The notes beneath the pieces were generated by a model. It was not told the origin of the DNA and did no database searches. It saw only the letters and a list, made by a program, of their open reading frames with translations. The position numbers and the translations under genes are program-made. A stretch of DNA of 47,969 nucleotides from CAVQMB01 sp963713445 (lineage in GTDB: Bacteria; Pseudomonadota; Gammaproteobacteria; Competibacterales; Competibacteraceae): the NCBI GenBank assembly GCA_963713445.1, contig CAVQMB010000013.1:1-47969 (forward strand), in the 5' to 3' direction. This document shows, piece by piece, positions 38,033 through 45,633 of this stretch; the stretch's first letter is position 1, and each line of letters begins with the position of its first letter.

Positions 38033-38278
38033 TCACCAGGCAAGCGGCTGGCCGTCGCGGAAGAAGCCACCCGTGGTATCCTCGGTACGGGTGACATCGA
38101 CGCGCCGCAGTTCGGCAGCCACGCCGGCGGCGGTGAGGGTTGCCAGCGCCGCGGCCCCGCGGCGCGCGTCACGGCTGGTAATCACCACCCGGTAGCCGAG
38201 CCCGCCGAGTTGCCGGGCACACTCCAGGCCGAGACCGCGATTGGCACCGGTCACTATAGCAATGGATTGGTCGGACAT
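38033..38278 (-). pseudogene. Short-chain dehydrogenase/reductase, truncated remnant
   Basis: About 81 residues of an SDR N-terminus: MSDQSIAIVTGANRGLGLECARQLGGLGYRVVITSRD, with the TGxxxGxG NAD(P) loop, and then DVTRTED before it breaks off into an unrelated tail. The catalytic Ser-Tyr-Lys part is absent. It lies upstream of the hydratase in the same direction. It cannot be an active oxidoreductase. Confidence 0.8.
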
Positions 38279-38432
38279 ACTCACCATCTAACTCTGGGAC
38301 AAATTGGCCGCCCATGTTACGGCTTTTTCAGCAACCTCGGCGAGGCCCTGTGGGCAGGGTAAACGGGTGCGCGACGTCGTGAGATGGCTCGCCTGGTCCA
38401 CCCGGCAGTCATCCGCCTGAACGCTGGCCTGA

Positions 38433-39971
38433 TCAGGACGGTGCCAGGCCGCGATAGAGTTCGTGCAGCCGCTGGGACTGATCGCGCCGTACCGACTCCA
38501 CGGTCAGCCGCGCGATGCGGAAATCCGCGGCATCCTCCGGTACCAGCCGGCAATGCTCCTGAATCAGCGCATAGAGAAACTTGAAGGCGTCACGCGGCTG
38601 ATGCATCTGCTCCAGCGCATCCACCACCATCGCCGGAGTCACATCCTCGGCAAACAAGTCAGTGAGCGCAATATCATCAGTCGCGGTGTCCTTGCGGCAG
38701 GCGCGCAGCCGGCTCGAGCAGAGGTCATACAGGGTCGCACCCGACCACGCCAGCCGGTCGACCATGTTCTGTTTGTCCAGCCGGGCCTCCTGGAAGAACT
38801 GCGGTGATTCGCGCCGCAGCAGATAGCGGAGCTCGACCGGCAACAACAGTTTGAAGCCGATCCGTTCCTGCTGCAGGAACTGGTTGTCGAACAGCGGCCA
38901 GATAATGGCTTTCATGCGCTCGGCGTCGCCGCTGACCACGGTTGGCTCATCGACCCGGTCGACCAGCACGATCATCCCGCCATACCCCAGGTAACCCAGC
39001 GCATCGAGCAGCCGGCGGGTTAGCTGGTAGCGGCTGTCACGCTGGGCCTGACCCGCGTGGGCCGGTACCGGAAGCGGTTGATGGTCGAGTTCGTGCGGCC
39101 GCAGATCGGCAAGGATCTCGCGCAATTCCCCCACCGTACGACCAGTCGCCCGCAGCTCCTCCGCCACCCGATGGCACAGCCGCCACAGTCGCAGGGAACG
39201 CCGCAGCCAGTAGCCCCAGGACACCAGTGCAGCCGCACTTACCAGAATCCAGAGCGGCATTAACCAGGCGGGGACAGCGGCAATCGGCAGCAGTAAATAC
39301 GTCAGCCCCAAGCCGACCGCAGCCATGGTCAACAGCAGCGCCAGATTGCGCAGTCCGTGCAGTGGCCGTTGCCGCCCCAGCCGCAGCTTCGCGCGCAACC
39401 TTCGCCAGCGCGCCGCAACGCTGCCGGCATCGGGCTGATCGTAGAGCGCGGCGAGTAGCGCCAGGTCGACCCGGTTCTGCCTTGGCATCGACCCGATCGC
39501 CCGGCCCAGCCGGTTGGGCAGCAGCACCGGGGCATCACCCGCATCCCGTTCGCCCAGCAGCGCACGCACCAGGCGTGACACCGCTAGCGAGAGGATGGCG
39601 TCCTGGTGATCCTCGAGCCGGAAATCAGCCAACATCGCACGCGTATCCTGATGCCGTGCACGCAGCAGGTTATCGAGAAAGGGATTGAAGTTGTCATACG
39701 CGACCAACAGCATCCGGCTGTCGGAATGCTCGCGATTATGAGCGGCCACGTGATCGCCGATCAGCAGTCGTAGTGCCGTCTTGCCACTGCCCTTCTCGCC
39801 GAATACCACCGCCGTGCTGGGCTTGTCCAGCCGGCCCAGTATCTTGGGAAAATCGGGATGTGCCAGGCGGGCATGGATCATCCGGCCGAACACGGGATCC
39901 TGGCGGGCCTCCTCTGCCGCGAACGGATTTTCCAGCAGGCCGTAGTGGGCGAGAAAGCTCTCGACATTCAT
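38433..39971 (-). CDS. Membrane-anchored P-loop ATPase of unknown function
   Basis: A 512-residue protein. It opens with MNVESFLAHYGLLENPFAAEEARQD, like the YGLxExPF start of ExeA/GspA-type ATPases. Walker A is GEKGSGKT (58-65) and Walker B is GGMIVLVDRVDE (331-342). Between them lies a hydrophobic region (about 209-255) able to cross the membrane twice, so two soluble halves sit on either side of an insert, an arrangement also seen in KAP-type NTPases. A C-terminal helical part follows. The start follows the 59-residue membrane protein by 4 bp. I know no function; a membrane-linked signalling, transport or defence role would be guesswork. Confidence 0.85.
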   Translation of the reverse strand: MNVESFLAHYGLLENPFAAEEARQDPVFGRMIHARLAHPDFPKILGRLDKPSTAVVFGEKGSGKTALRLLIGDHVAAHNREHSDSRMLLVAYDNFNPFLDNLLRARHQDTRAMLADFRLEDHQDAILSLAVSRLVRALLGERDAGDAPVLLPNRLGRAIGSMPRQNRVDLALLAALYDQPDAGSVAARWRRLRAKLRLGRQRPLHGLRNLALLLTMAAVGLGLTYLLLPIAAVPAWLMPLWILVSAAALVSWGYWLRRSLRLWRLCHRVAEELRATGRTVGELREILADLRPHELDHQPLPVPAHAGQAQRDSRYQLTRRLLDALGYLGYGGMIVLVDRVDEPTVVSGDAERMKAIIWPLFDNQFLQQERIGFKLLLPVELRYLLRRESPQFFQEARLDKQNMVDRLAWSGATLYDLCSSRLRACRKDTATDDIALTDLFAEDVTPAMVVDALEQMHQPRDAFKFLYALIQEHCRLVPEDAADFRIARLTVESVRRDQSQRLHELYRGLAPS

Positions 39972-39975
39972 GTTA

Positions 39976-40155
39976 TTAGAATATCAGAGCGAGCCAGTGG
40001 AATACTTTCATCACAGGTTGCAGATCGGTCATGCCAGCCAGGATGAACACCGCCGTCATCACACCCAGCACCGCTATCAGTACCAGAGTCGAGTTGGTGC
40101 TCTGCGGCGGCGCTGCAGAGGTGTGATCAGTCTGGGGATTGTGCGTCTCTGTCAT
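39976..40155 (-). CDS. Small single-pass membrane protein of 59 residues
   Basis: Open frame from ATG 40155 to TAA 39976, just under 60 residues. Residues 1-22 are polar (MTETHNPQTDHTSAAPPQS), 23-41 are a strong membrane helix (LVLIAVLGVMTAVFILAG), and the end is again hydrophobic (VFHWLALIF). An AAGGG lies about 10 bases upstream of the ATG. It ends 4 bp before the ATPase start, so coupled translation with the membrane ATPase is likely and the two may form a complex. No family recognised. Confidence 0.65.
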   Translation of the reverse strand: MTETHNPQTDHTSAAPPQSTNSTLVLIAVLGVMTAVFILAGMTDLQPVMKVFHWLALIF

Positions 40156-40347
40156 CGTTACATTGCCCTTGACCGCGGGACAGCGGCTGCCAAAAGTGAA
40201 TCAAACAACAGCAATTTCGACCATTGCGGCCGATACGAGTGCCAGCGAAACACTCTAACGAGCATCCGTGGCCGACCGCATCCTACACCAAAAGGTCACG
40301 AAATCTGCCGTATGAATCTCCGCCGAGCAGCGATCAGTCGATGGATA

Positions 40348-40359
40348 ATTGGATACAAA
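40348..40359. promoter_or_regulatory. Probable GntR-type operator before the gntR-family gene
   Basis: ATTGGATACAAA matches 10 of 12 bases of the perfect palindrome ATTGGATCCAAT found at the transporter promoter (43132-43143). A -10 like GATAAT lies at 40344-40349, so the site overlaps it, as it does at the transporter. Autoregulation by the regulator is the simplest reading. Confidence 0.55.
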
Positions 40360-40363
40360 CCTG

Positions 40364-40373
40364 CTAACGTTAG
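40364..40373. promoter_or_regulatory. 10-bp palindrome upstream of the gntR-family gene
   Basis: CTAACGTTAG is a perfect 10-bp palindrome 4 bp after the putative operator. It might be a second regulator site; on its own it is weak evidence. Confidence 0.25.
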
Positions 40374-40398
40374 GAAAAACCGGAAATTTGTAGAACAC

Positions 40399-41115
40399 AT
40401 GCACTCTGTATGGGACAACGCTGTTTCATCCCCGTTTCATAAACCCGCCCCAGCGACCGCGGAGGAAGAGGCCTACGGCTACATTTTGACGCGGATCCGT
40501 AAGGGTGAATACCACCCCGGTGACCGACTCAAAGCCGAGGAGCTTGCCACCGCGATCGGCATGAGCCGAATGCCCGTGCGTGAGGCGTTCCGCCGTCTTG
40601 CCACGGAAGGTCTGCTAAGCATGCGTCCCAATCGCGGGGCGGTCGTAGCGGTCCTGACACGTGAGGATGTTCAGGAGATCTTCGAGATACGGTCGGTACT
40701 TGAGGGGCTGGCCATACGCCTCGCCACACCCAATGTGGACGACGCGGCATTGTCCAATCTGACTGTCCTGCTCGATTGGATGCAACAAGCTATGGACGCC
40801 GCCAAACTCGAGCAATGGCTGAGTCGGCATCGACAGTTTCACGAATACTTGTGCAGCCTAAGCCAGCGACCCCGTTTGCTGCATCAAATTGCCGGTTTGC
40901 ATACGGCGGTGGAACCCTACGTAAGGATGTGGTTTGTCCATATCCAGCGTCCCATGAGTGTTCGCAGCGAGCACGAAGAAGTCATTGCCGCTATCCGCAG
41001 CCGGGATGTCGATCGTGCGGAAGCCGTCATGAAGAACCATATCATCACCACTGCGCCAGAACTGGCACCTTATTTGACGAGAGGTTCAGAACCTCACGCA
41101 ACGGACGCGTTGTGA
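40399..41115 (+). CDS. GntR family regulator (FadR/FCD subfamily)
   Basis: A 238-residue regulator from ATG 40399 (MHSVWDNAVSSPFHKPAP). The winged helix spans about 20-85: YILTRIRKGEYHPGDRLKAEELATAIGMSRMPVREAFRRLATEGLL. The C-terminal FCD ligand domain has EIFEIRSVLEGLAIRLA, RHRQFHEYLCSL and SEHEEVIAAIRSRDVDRAEAVMKNHI with the His and Glu residues that bind metal in this subfamily. The start is not backed by a good ribosome-binding site and an upstream ATG at 40312 is possible. Next to it, on the other strand, is a polar amino acid transporter that it probably represses. Confidence 0.9.
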   Translation: MHSVWDNAVSSPFHKPAPATAEEEAYGYILTRIRKGEYHPGDRLKAEELATAIGMSRMPVREAFRRLATEGLLSMRPNRGAVVAVLTREDVQEIFEIRSVLEGLAIRLATPNVDDAALSNLTVLLDWMQQAMDAAKLEQWLSRHRQFHEYLCSLSQRPRLLHQIAGLHTAVEPYVRMWFVHIQRPMSVRSEHEEVIAAIRSRDVDRAEAVMKNHIITTAPELAPYLTRGSEPHATDAL

Positions 41116-41156
41116 TTACGACTGGTCCTGTCGTTCAAGTTCAAGCTGGCGCTAAG

Positions 41157-41201
41157 ACGCGCTACCCTACAGACGCGCTACCCTACAGACGCGCTACCCT
41201 A
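41157..41201. repeat. Tandem repeat, 16-bp unit, 2.8 copies
   Basis: The unit ACGCGCTACCCTACAG occurs twice in full (41157-41172, 41173-41188) and a third time for 13 bases to 41201. It lies between the convergent regulator and permease genes and overlaps the last codons of the permease, supplying its stop. Probably a recent slippage event. Confidence 0.85.
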
Positions 41202-41907
41202 TGCGATCATACTTGCCGTATTTTTTCTCCAGGATACCTTGAACAAAACCCCATATCGTCGTCAACGTCAAGTAATAGAGTGCCACCACGGCATATAATT
41301 CGAATACTTTAAATGTAACCGAGGTCAATGTTTCGGTAGTAAACAAAAGCTCCGGGACTCCAATCACACTCAGCAGCGATGTATTTTTTAACATTAAATT
41401 AAATTGGTTGCCGATCGGCGGAATAACAAAACGCGCTGCCTGAGGCAGTACAATGTAACGCATAATCTGCCAGTAGGAAAATCCTATAGACCGGCCCGCT
41501 TCAACCTGCCCTTTTGGAATACCATCGATGCCCGCCCGTACGATTTCGGCCATGTATGCGCCTTCATGCAAACTCAGCGCGACAATGCCAGCCTGGATAT
41601 TTCCTGGAATTGTAATTATCCCCAAATCGATGTCATGAAATCTAAAAATATTAGCGGCCGCCAACGCCGTATAAAAAAATATAATTTGAACCAGTAATGG
41701 TATACCGCGGAAAAGCCATATATAAAACCGCATCGTGACATCTAACAGCTTGAATGAAGAGACCCGAGCCAATGCCACGAAAGTCCCAATCAATATACCC
41801 GCCACCTCCGACATTATCGAAATAGTAATAGTTAGAACGAGTCCATATAAATAAGCAGAACTGGGGTAAACGAGATAATCTATAAAGGAATGCCAGTCGA
41901 AATTCAC
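41194..41907 (-). CDS. Polar amino acid ABC transporter permease (HisM/GlnP type)
   Basis: A 237-residue inner-membrane permease. It has GLVLTITISIMSEVAGILIG, the RGIPLLVQIIFFY motif typical of His/Gln permeases, and the EAA loop VEAGRSIGFSYWQIMRYIVLPQA that contacts the ATPase, then NQFNLMLKNTSLLSVIGV. Base composition is clearly AT-richer than the surrounding housekeeping genes, which suggests acquisition by transfer. No ATPase gene lies beside it. It is downstream of the binding protein with a 207-bp gap. Confidence 0.92.
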   Translation of the reverse strand: MNFDWHSFIDYLVYPSSAYLYGLVLTITISIMSEVAGILIGTFVALARVSSFKLLDVTMRFYIWLFRGIPLLVQIIFFYTALAAANIFRFHDIDLGIITIPGNIQAGIVALSLHEGAYMAEIVRAGIDGIPKGQVEAGRSIGFSYWQIMRYIVLPQAARFVIPPIGNQFNLMLKNTSLLSVIGVPELLFTTETLTSVTFKVFELYAVVALYYLTLTTIWGFVQGILEKKYGKYDRIG

Positions 41908-42025
41908 GTATTCGCCTCCGCAACCACCCGATACCGGCTCCGCCTTTTACACGGCCCGGCACCGTACATTTCACGACTGCCACACACCGCACCACAGCAC
42001 ATATTCGACCAGCAACACATAGGAA

Positions 42026-42071
42026 AAGCGGGTGGCGAAAAGGCAGTGCTGCTCAAATCACCAACCCGCTT
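42026..42071 (-). terminator. Possible intercistronic hairpin between binding protein and permease
   Basis: On the minus strand AAGCGGGT and ACCCGCTT form an 8-bp stem with a long loop of about 30 bases, followed by a short TT. It could be an attenuating terminator that lowers permease relative to binding-protein expression. The loop is long and the T-run short, so this is tentative. Confidence 0.3.
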
Positions 42072-42114
42072 GCAAAGGTTCATGTAATAATGATCACCTC
42101 GTGGCCGAAGGCGG

Positions 42115-42951
42115 TCATTTTTGCAAAGCGTCGCCCTTTAAATTCCATTTTTCAAGGATCTTCATATAGGTTCCGTCCTGCCGCATCTCTTGCAACGCCT
42201 GGCTAATGGCATCGCGGAGCGCAGACTCATCCTTACGAATACCGATACCCGTCAGAATCCGATGGAATGGCGGTCCAGCGAGTGCAAATGTCTTGGGTGC
42301 TTTCTTAATGTAATACGCCGAACTTTCCAGCGTGGTACCATAAGCATCAACTTGATTGATGCGCAGTTGCTCCAATGCATCCGTATCCCTTGGAAATACG
42401 ACTATGCTCATCGGCTTCTTGCCACTTTTCTTGAATTCTTCATTTTTCTTTTCGAGTATAGACCTTACGGTCGTGCCGTTTTCCACAGCGACCTTCTTGC
42501 CGGATAAACTGTCCAGACCATTGATATGCTCGGGATTGCCATAAGCAACCAGTACCGCTTCGCTGGAATCCATATAGTCGACGAAATCGAGAACCTTCCG
42601 TCTGGCCGGCTTATCAAATAGCTGTGACAGTATAGCGTCGCAGTGACGCGCCAAAAGCGCTGGAATAATACCGGCGAACGGAACATTTATCCACTTGGCT
42701 TTGAGACCCATCCGTTTGGCTATTTCGTTACCAATATCGACGTCCGACCCAATTGGGTTGTTATTCTGGTCGTAGTATTCGAGTGGTGGTGATGCAATAT
42801 CGGAGCAAAAAGTCACTACACCCTTCTGCTTCAGTTCAGGTGGAGCGTTCACAGTTGCTGCCGATGCTAGGTTATAAGTCGCGCCAACAATCGCAATAGC
42901 TGCGACTGTACCGAGTATCGTTGTTAACGAGAAGCTCTTGCGATTACTCAT
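42115..42951 (-). CDS. Polar amino acid ABC transporter substrate-binding protein (family 3)
   Basis: A 278-residue periplasmic receptor. The signal peptide ends near 31 (VGATYNLASAA). The mature part has PPELKQKGVVTFCSDIASPPLEYYDQNNN, SDVDIGNEIAKRMGLKAKWINVPFAGIIPALLARHCDAIL, and GKKVAVENGTT, the family 3 pattern for amino acid binding. ATG 42951 is preceded by GGAGTAAATAGATC. It is the first gene of the transporter unit, which is AT-richer than its neighbours. The substrate is not readable. Confidence 0.92.
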   Translation of the reverse strand: MSNRKSFSLTTILGTVAAIAIVGATYNLASAATVNAPPELKQKGVVTFCSDIASPPLEYYDQNNNPIGSDVDIGNEIAKRMGLKAKWINVPFAGIIPALLARHCDAILSQLFDKPARRKVLDFVDYMDSSEAVLVAYGNPEHINGLDSLSGKKVAVENGTTVRSILEKKNEEFKKSGKKPMSIVVFPRDTDALEQLRINQVDAYGTTLESSAYYIKKAPKTFALAGPPFHRILTGIGIRKDESALRDAISQALQEMRQDGTYMKILEKWNLKGDALQK

Positions 42952-43364
42952 GATCTATTTACTCCTCCACTGCCGTAGGTTGGTATTGCGATTTATCGAT
43001 AGCCCGTTGCATTTTCTAACTCGATGCCCTCACACCGGCACTATTAACGAGCTGACGATAAACCGTCGCCGGTCAACATTGCATCGATAGTCACAATTGT
43101 GTTTGCGAAAGTGGAACGAAATACAAGGATTATTGGATCCAATTTATAACATGCTAAGACATGACCCGCAAGGGCGAAGTCCTGCGGGTCAACTTATGGT
43201 TACAGCCATAATTATCGGTTGTCAGGAATCCGCTTGCCGGACCACCCTATCCGCTTGAGGCAACTTCGCTCGCCAGGCTTGCGTCCGCTGCCGCCGCGGC
43301 AAACGGACCCACCCTTTGCAGAGCCATCACGGGCCGCCGCCAACGCCCGCCCGCTCGGTCCGAA
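42952..43364. other. Intergenic region upstream of the transporter genes
   Basis: About 410 bp without a credible gene. It holds the promoter and operator described above, a long leader for the binding protein, and an 8-bp hairpin GACCCGCA/TGCGGGTC (43163-43170 and 43183-43190) that overlaps the -35 and may mark the end of a transcript or be coincidental. The remainder to 43364 shows no recognisable element. Confidence 0.5.
43132..43171 (-). promoter_or_regulatory. Transporter promoter with overlapping 12-bp palindromic operator
   Basis: On the minus strand TTGCGG (43166-43171), a 17-base spacer and TATAAA (43143-43148) form a sigma-70 promoter. The perfect palindrome ATTGGATCCAAT (43132-43143) directly follows the -10. 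A repressor there would block polymerase. The same element, 10/12, lies before the GntR-family gene, so that regulator is the likely binder. The leader to the ATG is about 180 bases. Confidence 0.6.
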
Positions 43365-44222
43365 TCAGTGTTTAGGCGGCTGCCAACGCAGAAAGCGCAA
43401 TAATGCAGCGTTAAACTCCTCTGGTCGCTGCAGAAACGCGAAGTGGCTCACGCCGGGTAGTATCAACTCTTCCGCGCCGGGAATGTGATGAAACATGAAA
43501 TCCGTGTTGCCCCGCTTGATTGCTTCATCGTGATCTGCGTCGACAATCCAGGTTGGCACCCTGATGTGGCCTAGCTGATCCACCGTGAAGTTCGGCTCGC
43601 TGGCCCACATGTGGGAGATGTTGTCCAGGAACGCCTTGAACTGATCCGGCGTCGGCGACAATTGCCTGTACTCGCGTTCGGCGCGTTTGACGTAGGCGGT
43701 GAAAACCGGGCTTTTACTGATGTCCTTGACACCCGACGGATCCGAATTCGCAGCAAAGGCAAACAGCTTGGTCAAACGCGCGGGGTGGTGAATCGCGATA
43801 TCCAGCCCAATGATGGCCCCGTCGCTCCAACCGATCAGAGCGGCCTTCTTGATGTGCAGATAATCCATCAGTGCGAGCACATCAGATGACATCAGATCGT
43901 AACTGATGGGCGCGCTGGTCCGCGTGCTGCGGCCATGGCCCCGACTGTCGAGCACTACAACCTTATGGTGTTTGGCCAGCACGGGGACCTGAAGCCCCCA
44001 GTAATTGGCGTTGGCTAAGCCGCCGTGCACCATGATCACCGGCGAGCCGTGGCCGAACACGGCATACCAGAGCTTGATGCCATTGACCCGGGCAGTACCG
44101 CTACGCTCCGCTTTAGGCAGTGTCGGCGTTGGCGGCAACCGCTGCCAAGAGTATTCAGCCAAAACCGGCAGCGCAAGTGCAAACAACAACAGACCGACAA
44201 CACATTTCACTCGGTGGATCAT
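43365..44222 (-). CDS. Exported alpha/beta hydrolase
   Basis: A 285-residue hydrolase from ATG 44222, with an N-terminal signal or anchor (MIHRVKCVVGLLLFALALPVLA). The oxyanion region is MVHGGLANANYWGLQ, the nucleophile elbow is GWSDG, the acid is in DADHDE and the base in GVSHFAF. DSRGHGRSTR is the usual strand-helix motif. The nearest families are epoxide-hydrolase and esterase-like proteins; the substrate cannot be told. The frame opens earlier at 44333, inside the CRISPR array, but the signal peptide indicates 44222. Confidence 0.85.
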   Translation of the reverse strand: MIHRVKCVVGLLLFALALPVLAEYSWQRLPPTPTLPKAERSGTARVNGIKLWYAVFGHGSPVIMVHGGLANANYWGLQVPVLAKHHKVVVLDSRGHGRSTRTSAPISYDLMSSDVLALMDYLHIKKAALIGWSDGAIIGLDIAIHHPARLTKLFAFAANSDPSGVKDISKSPVFTAYVKRAEREYRQLSPTPDQFKAFLDNISHMWASEPNFTVDQLGHIRVPTWIVDADHDEAIKRGNTDFMFHHIPGAEELILPGVSHFAFLQRPEEFNAALLRFLRWQPPKH

Positions 44223-45633
44223 TTTTCTCCCCGCCTCACTTGAACGAAAGTTGGACGTACAACAGCAAGAATAGTATCGCTCGTGGCGCATGCCACACTG
44301 GTGTCGGCTGTCGGTGTTCAGTGCACGGTTCAATGAGGCCGCGGCTGAATGCCGCGGATTACCATCCTCACGCGTGACACTGACGCATCGAGTTCCGCGG
44401 CTTCAATGAGGCCGCGGCTGAATGCCGCGGATTACCCTATGAAGGACTCAAACTCGGCGGTATGAATGGGCCGCTTCAATGAGGCCGCGGCTGAATGCCG
44501 CGGATTACCACTCCATACCGAGCACCACCAAAATACGGCCAATGCTTCAATGAGGCCGCGGCTGAATGCCGCGGATTACGTGGTTCAGCCGGAGTGGCTG
44601 TGAAATCCGACTGGAGGGCTTCAATGAGGCCGCGGCTGAATGCCGCGGATTACAGGACCGAGGACTGACGACGGCGAAGCGCCATCAGTAAGCTTCAATG
44701 AGGCCGCGGCTGAATGCCGCGGATTACCAAGATTCAAGAAGCGTGGCTATCCTACAACGCGCTTGCTTCAATGAGGCCGCGGCTGAATGCCGCGGATTAC
44801 AACGCACCTAGTAATCCGGCGTCCCATAGCGAACGAGCTTCAATGAGGCCGCGGCTGAATGCCGCGGATTACAGGTAGCAACTAAGCCGATTACCGGAGG
44901 CTTCTTGCTGCTTCAATGAGGCCGCGGCTGAATGCCGCGGATTACTTGGTGCTCTTGTCTATTTGATAGACAAAAGACTCGCTGCTTCAATGAGGCCGCG
45001 GCTGAATGCCGCGGATTACCGGGAAAACCCGCAACATTTCCGCCTGCTGCTGCAGCTTCAATGAGGCCGCGGCTGAATGCCGCGGATTACGTGTGCATGT
45101 GCGGGGTGGTGGCGCCGGGCTACGCGCTTCAATGAGGCCGCGGCTGAATGCCGCGGATTACGGATTACGTCGATCCTCGTCTCGAATCCCACGTTAGATC
45201 GCTTCAATGAGGCCGCGGCTGAATGCCGCGGATTACTGGTCGGTGCATCGGTATCGCGTGGCAGTGGTCCCGCTTCAATGAGGCCGCGGCTGAATGCCGC
45301 GGATTACACCCAGGCCATGGGCGTCAGGCTAGGGGCTTTTTGGCTTCAATGAGGCCGCGGCTGAATGCCGCGGATTACCTCTGACGTTGCTGATGCTGTT
45401 GCTGCCGACTAATTTCAGCTTCAATGAGGCCGCGGCTGAATGCCGCGGATTACCTATCTGCTACTCGCATTGCTGCGCACTATGATGCCAAGCTTCAATG
45501 AGGCCGCGGCTGAATGCCGCGGATTACGCGGCAGGCGGTGGCTGATGGGTCACGGCCGGCTTCAATGAGGCCGCGGCTGAATGCCGCGGATTACCAAATG
45601 GCCCCGATGGGGAAGGCTGAGTATATCTATAAT

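Noticed and set aside
43163..43190. Hairpin GACCCGCA/TGCGGGTC as an intrinsic terminator
   Set aside because: No T-run follows on either strand and one arm overlaps the -35 of the transporter promoter. It may be part of regulation or chance.
44223..44326. Left flank of the CRISPR array as its leader
   Set aside because: It is about 100 bp, not AT-rich, and contains the start region of the hydrolase. The adjoining repeat has an outer-edge substitution, more like a trailer.
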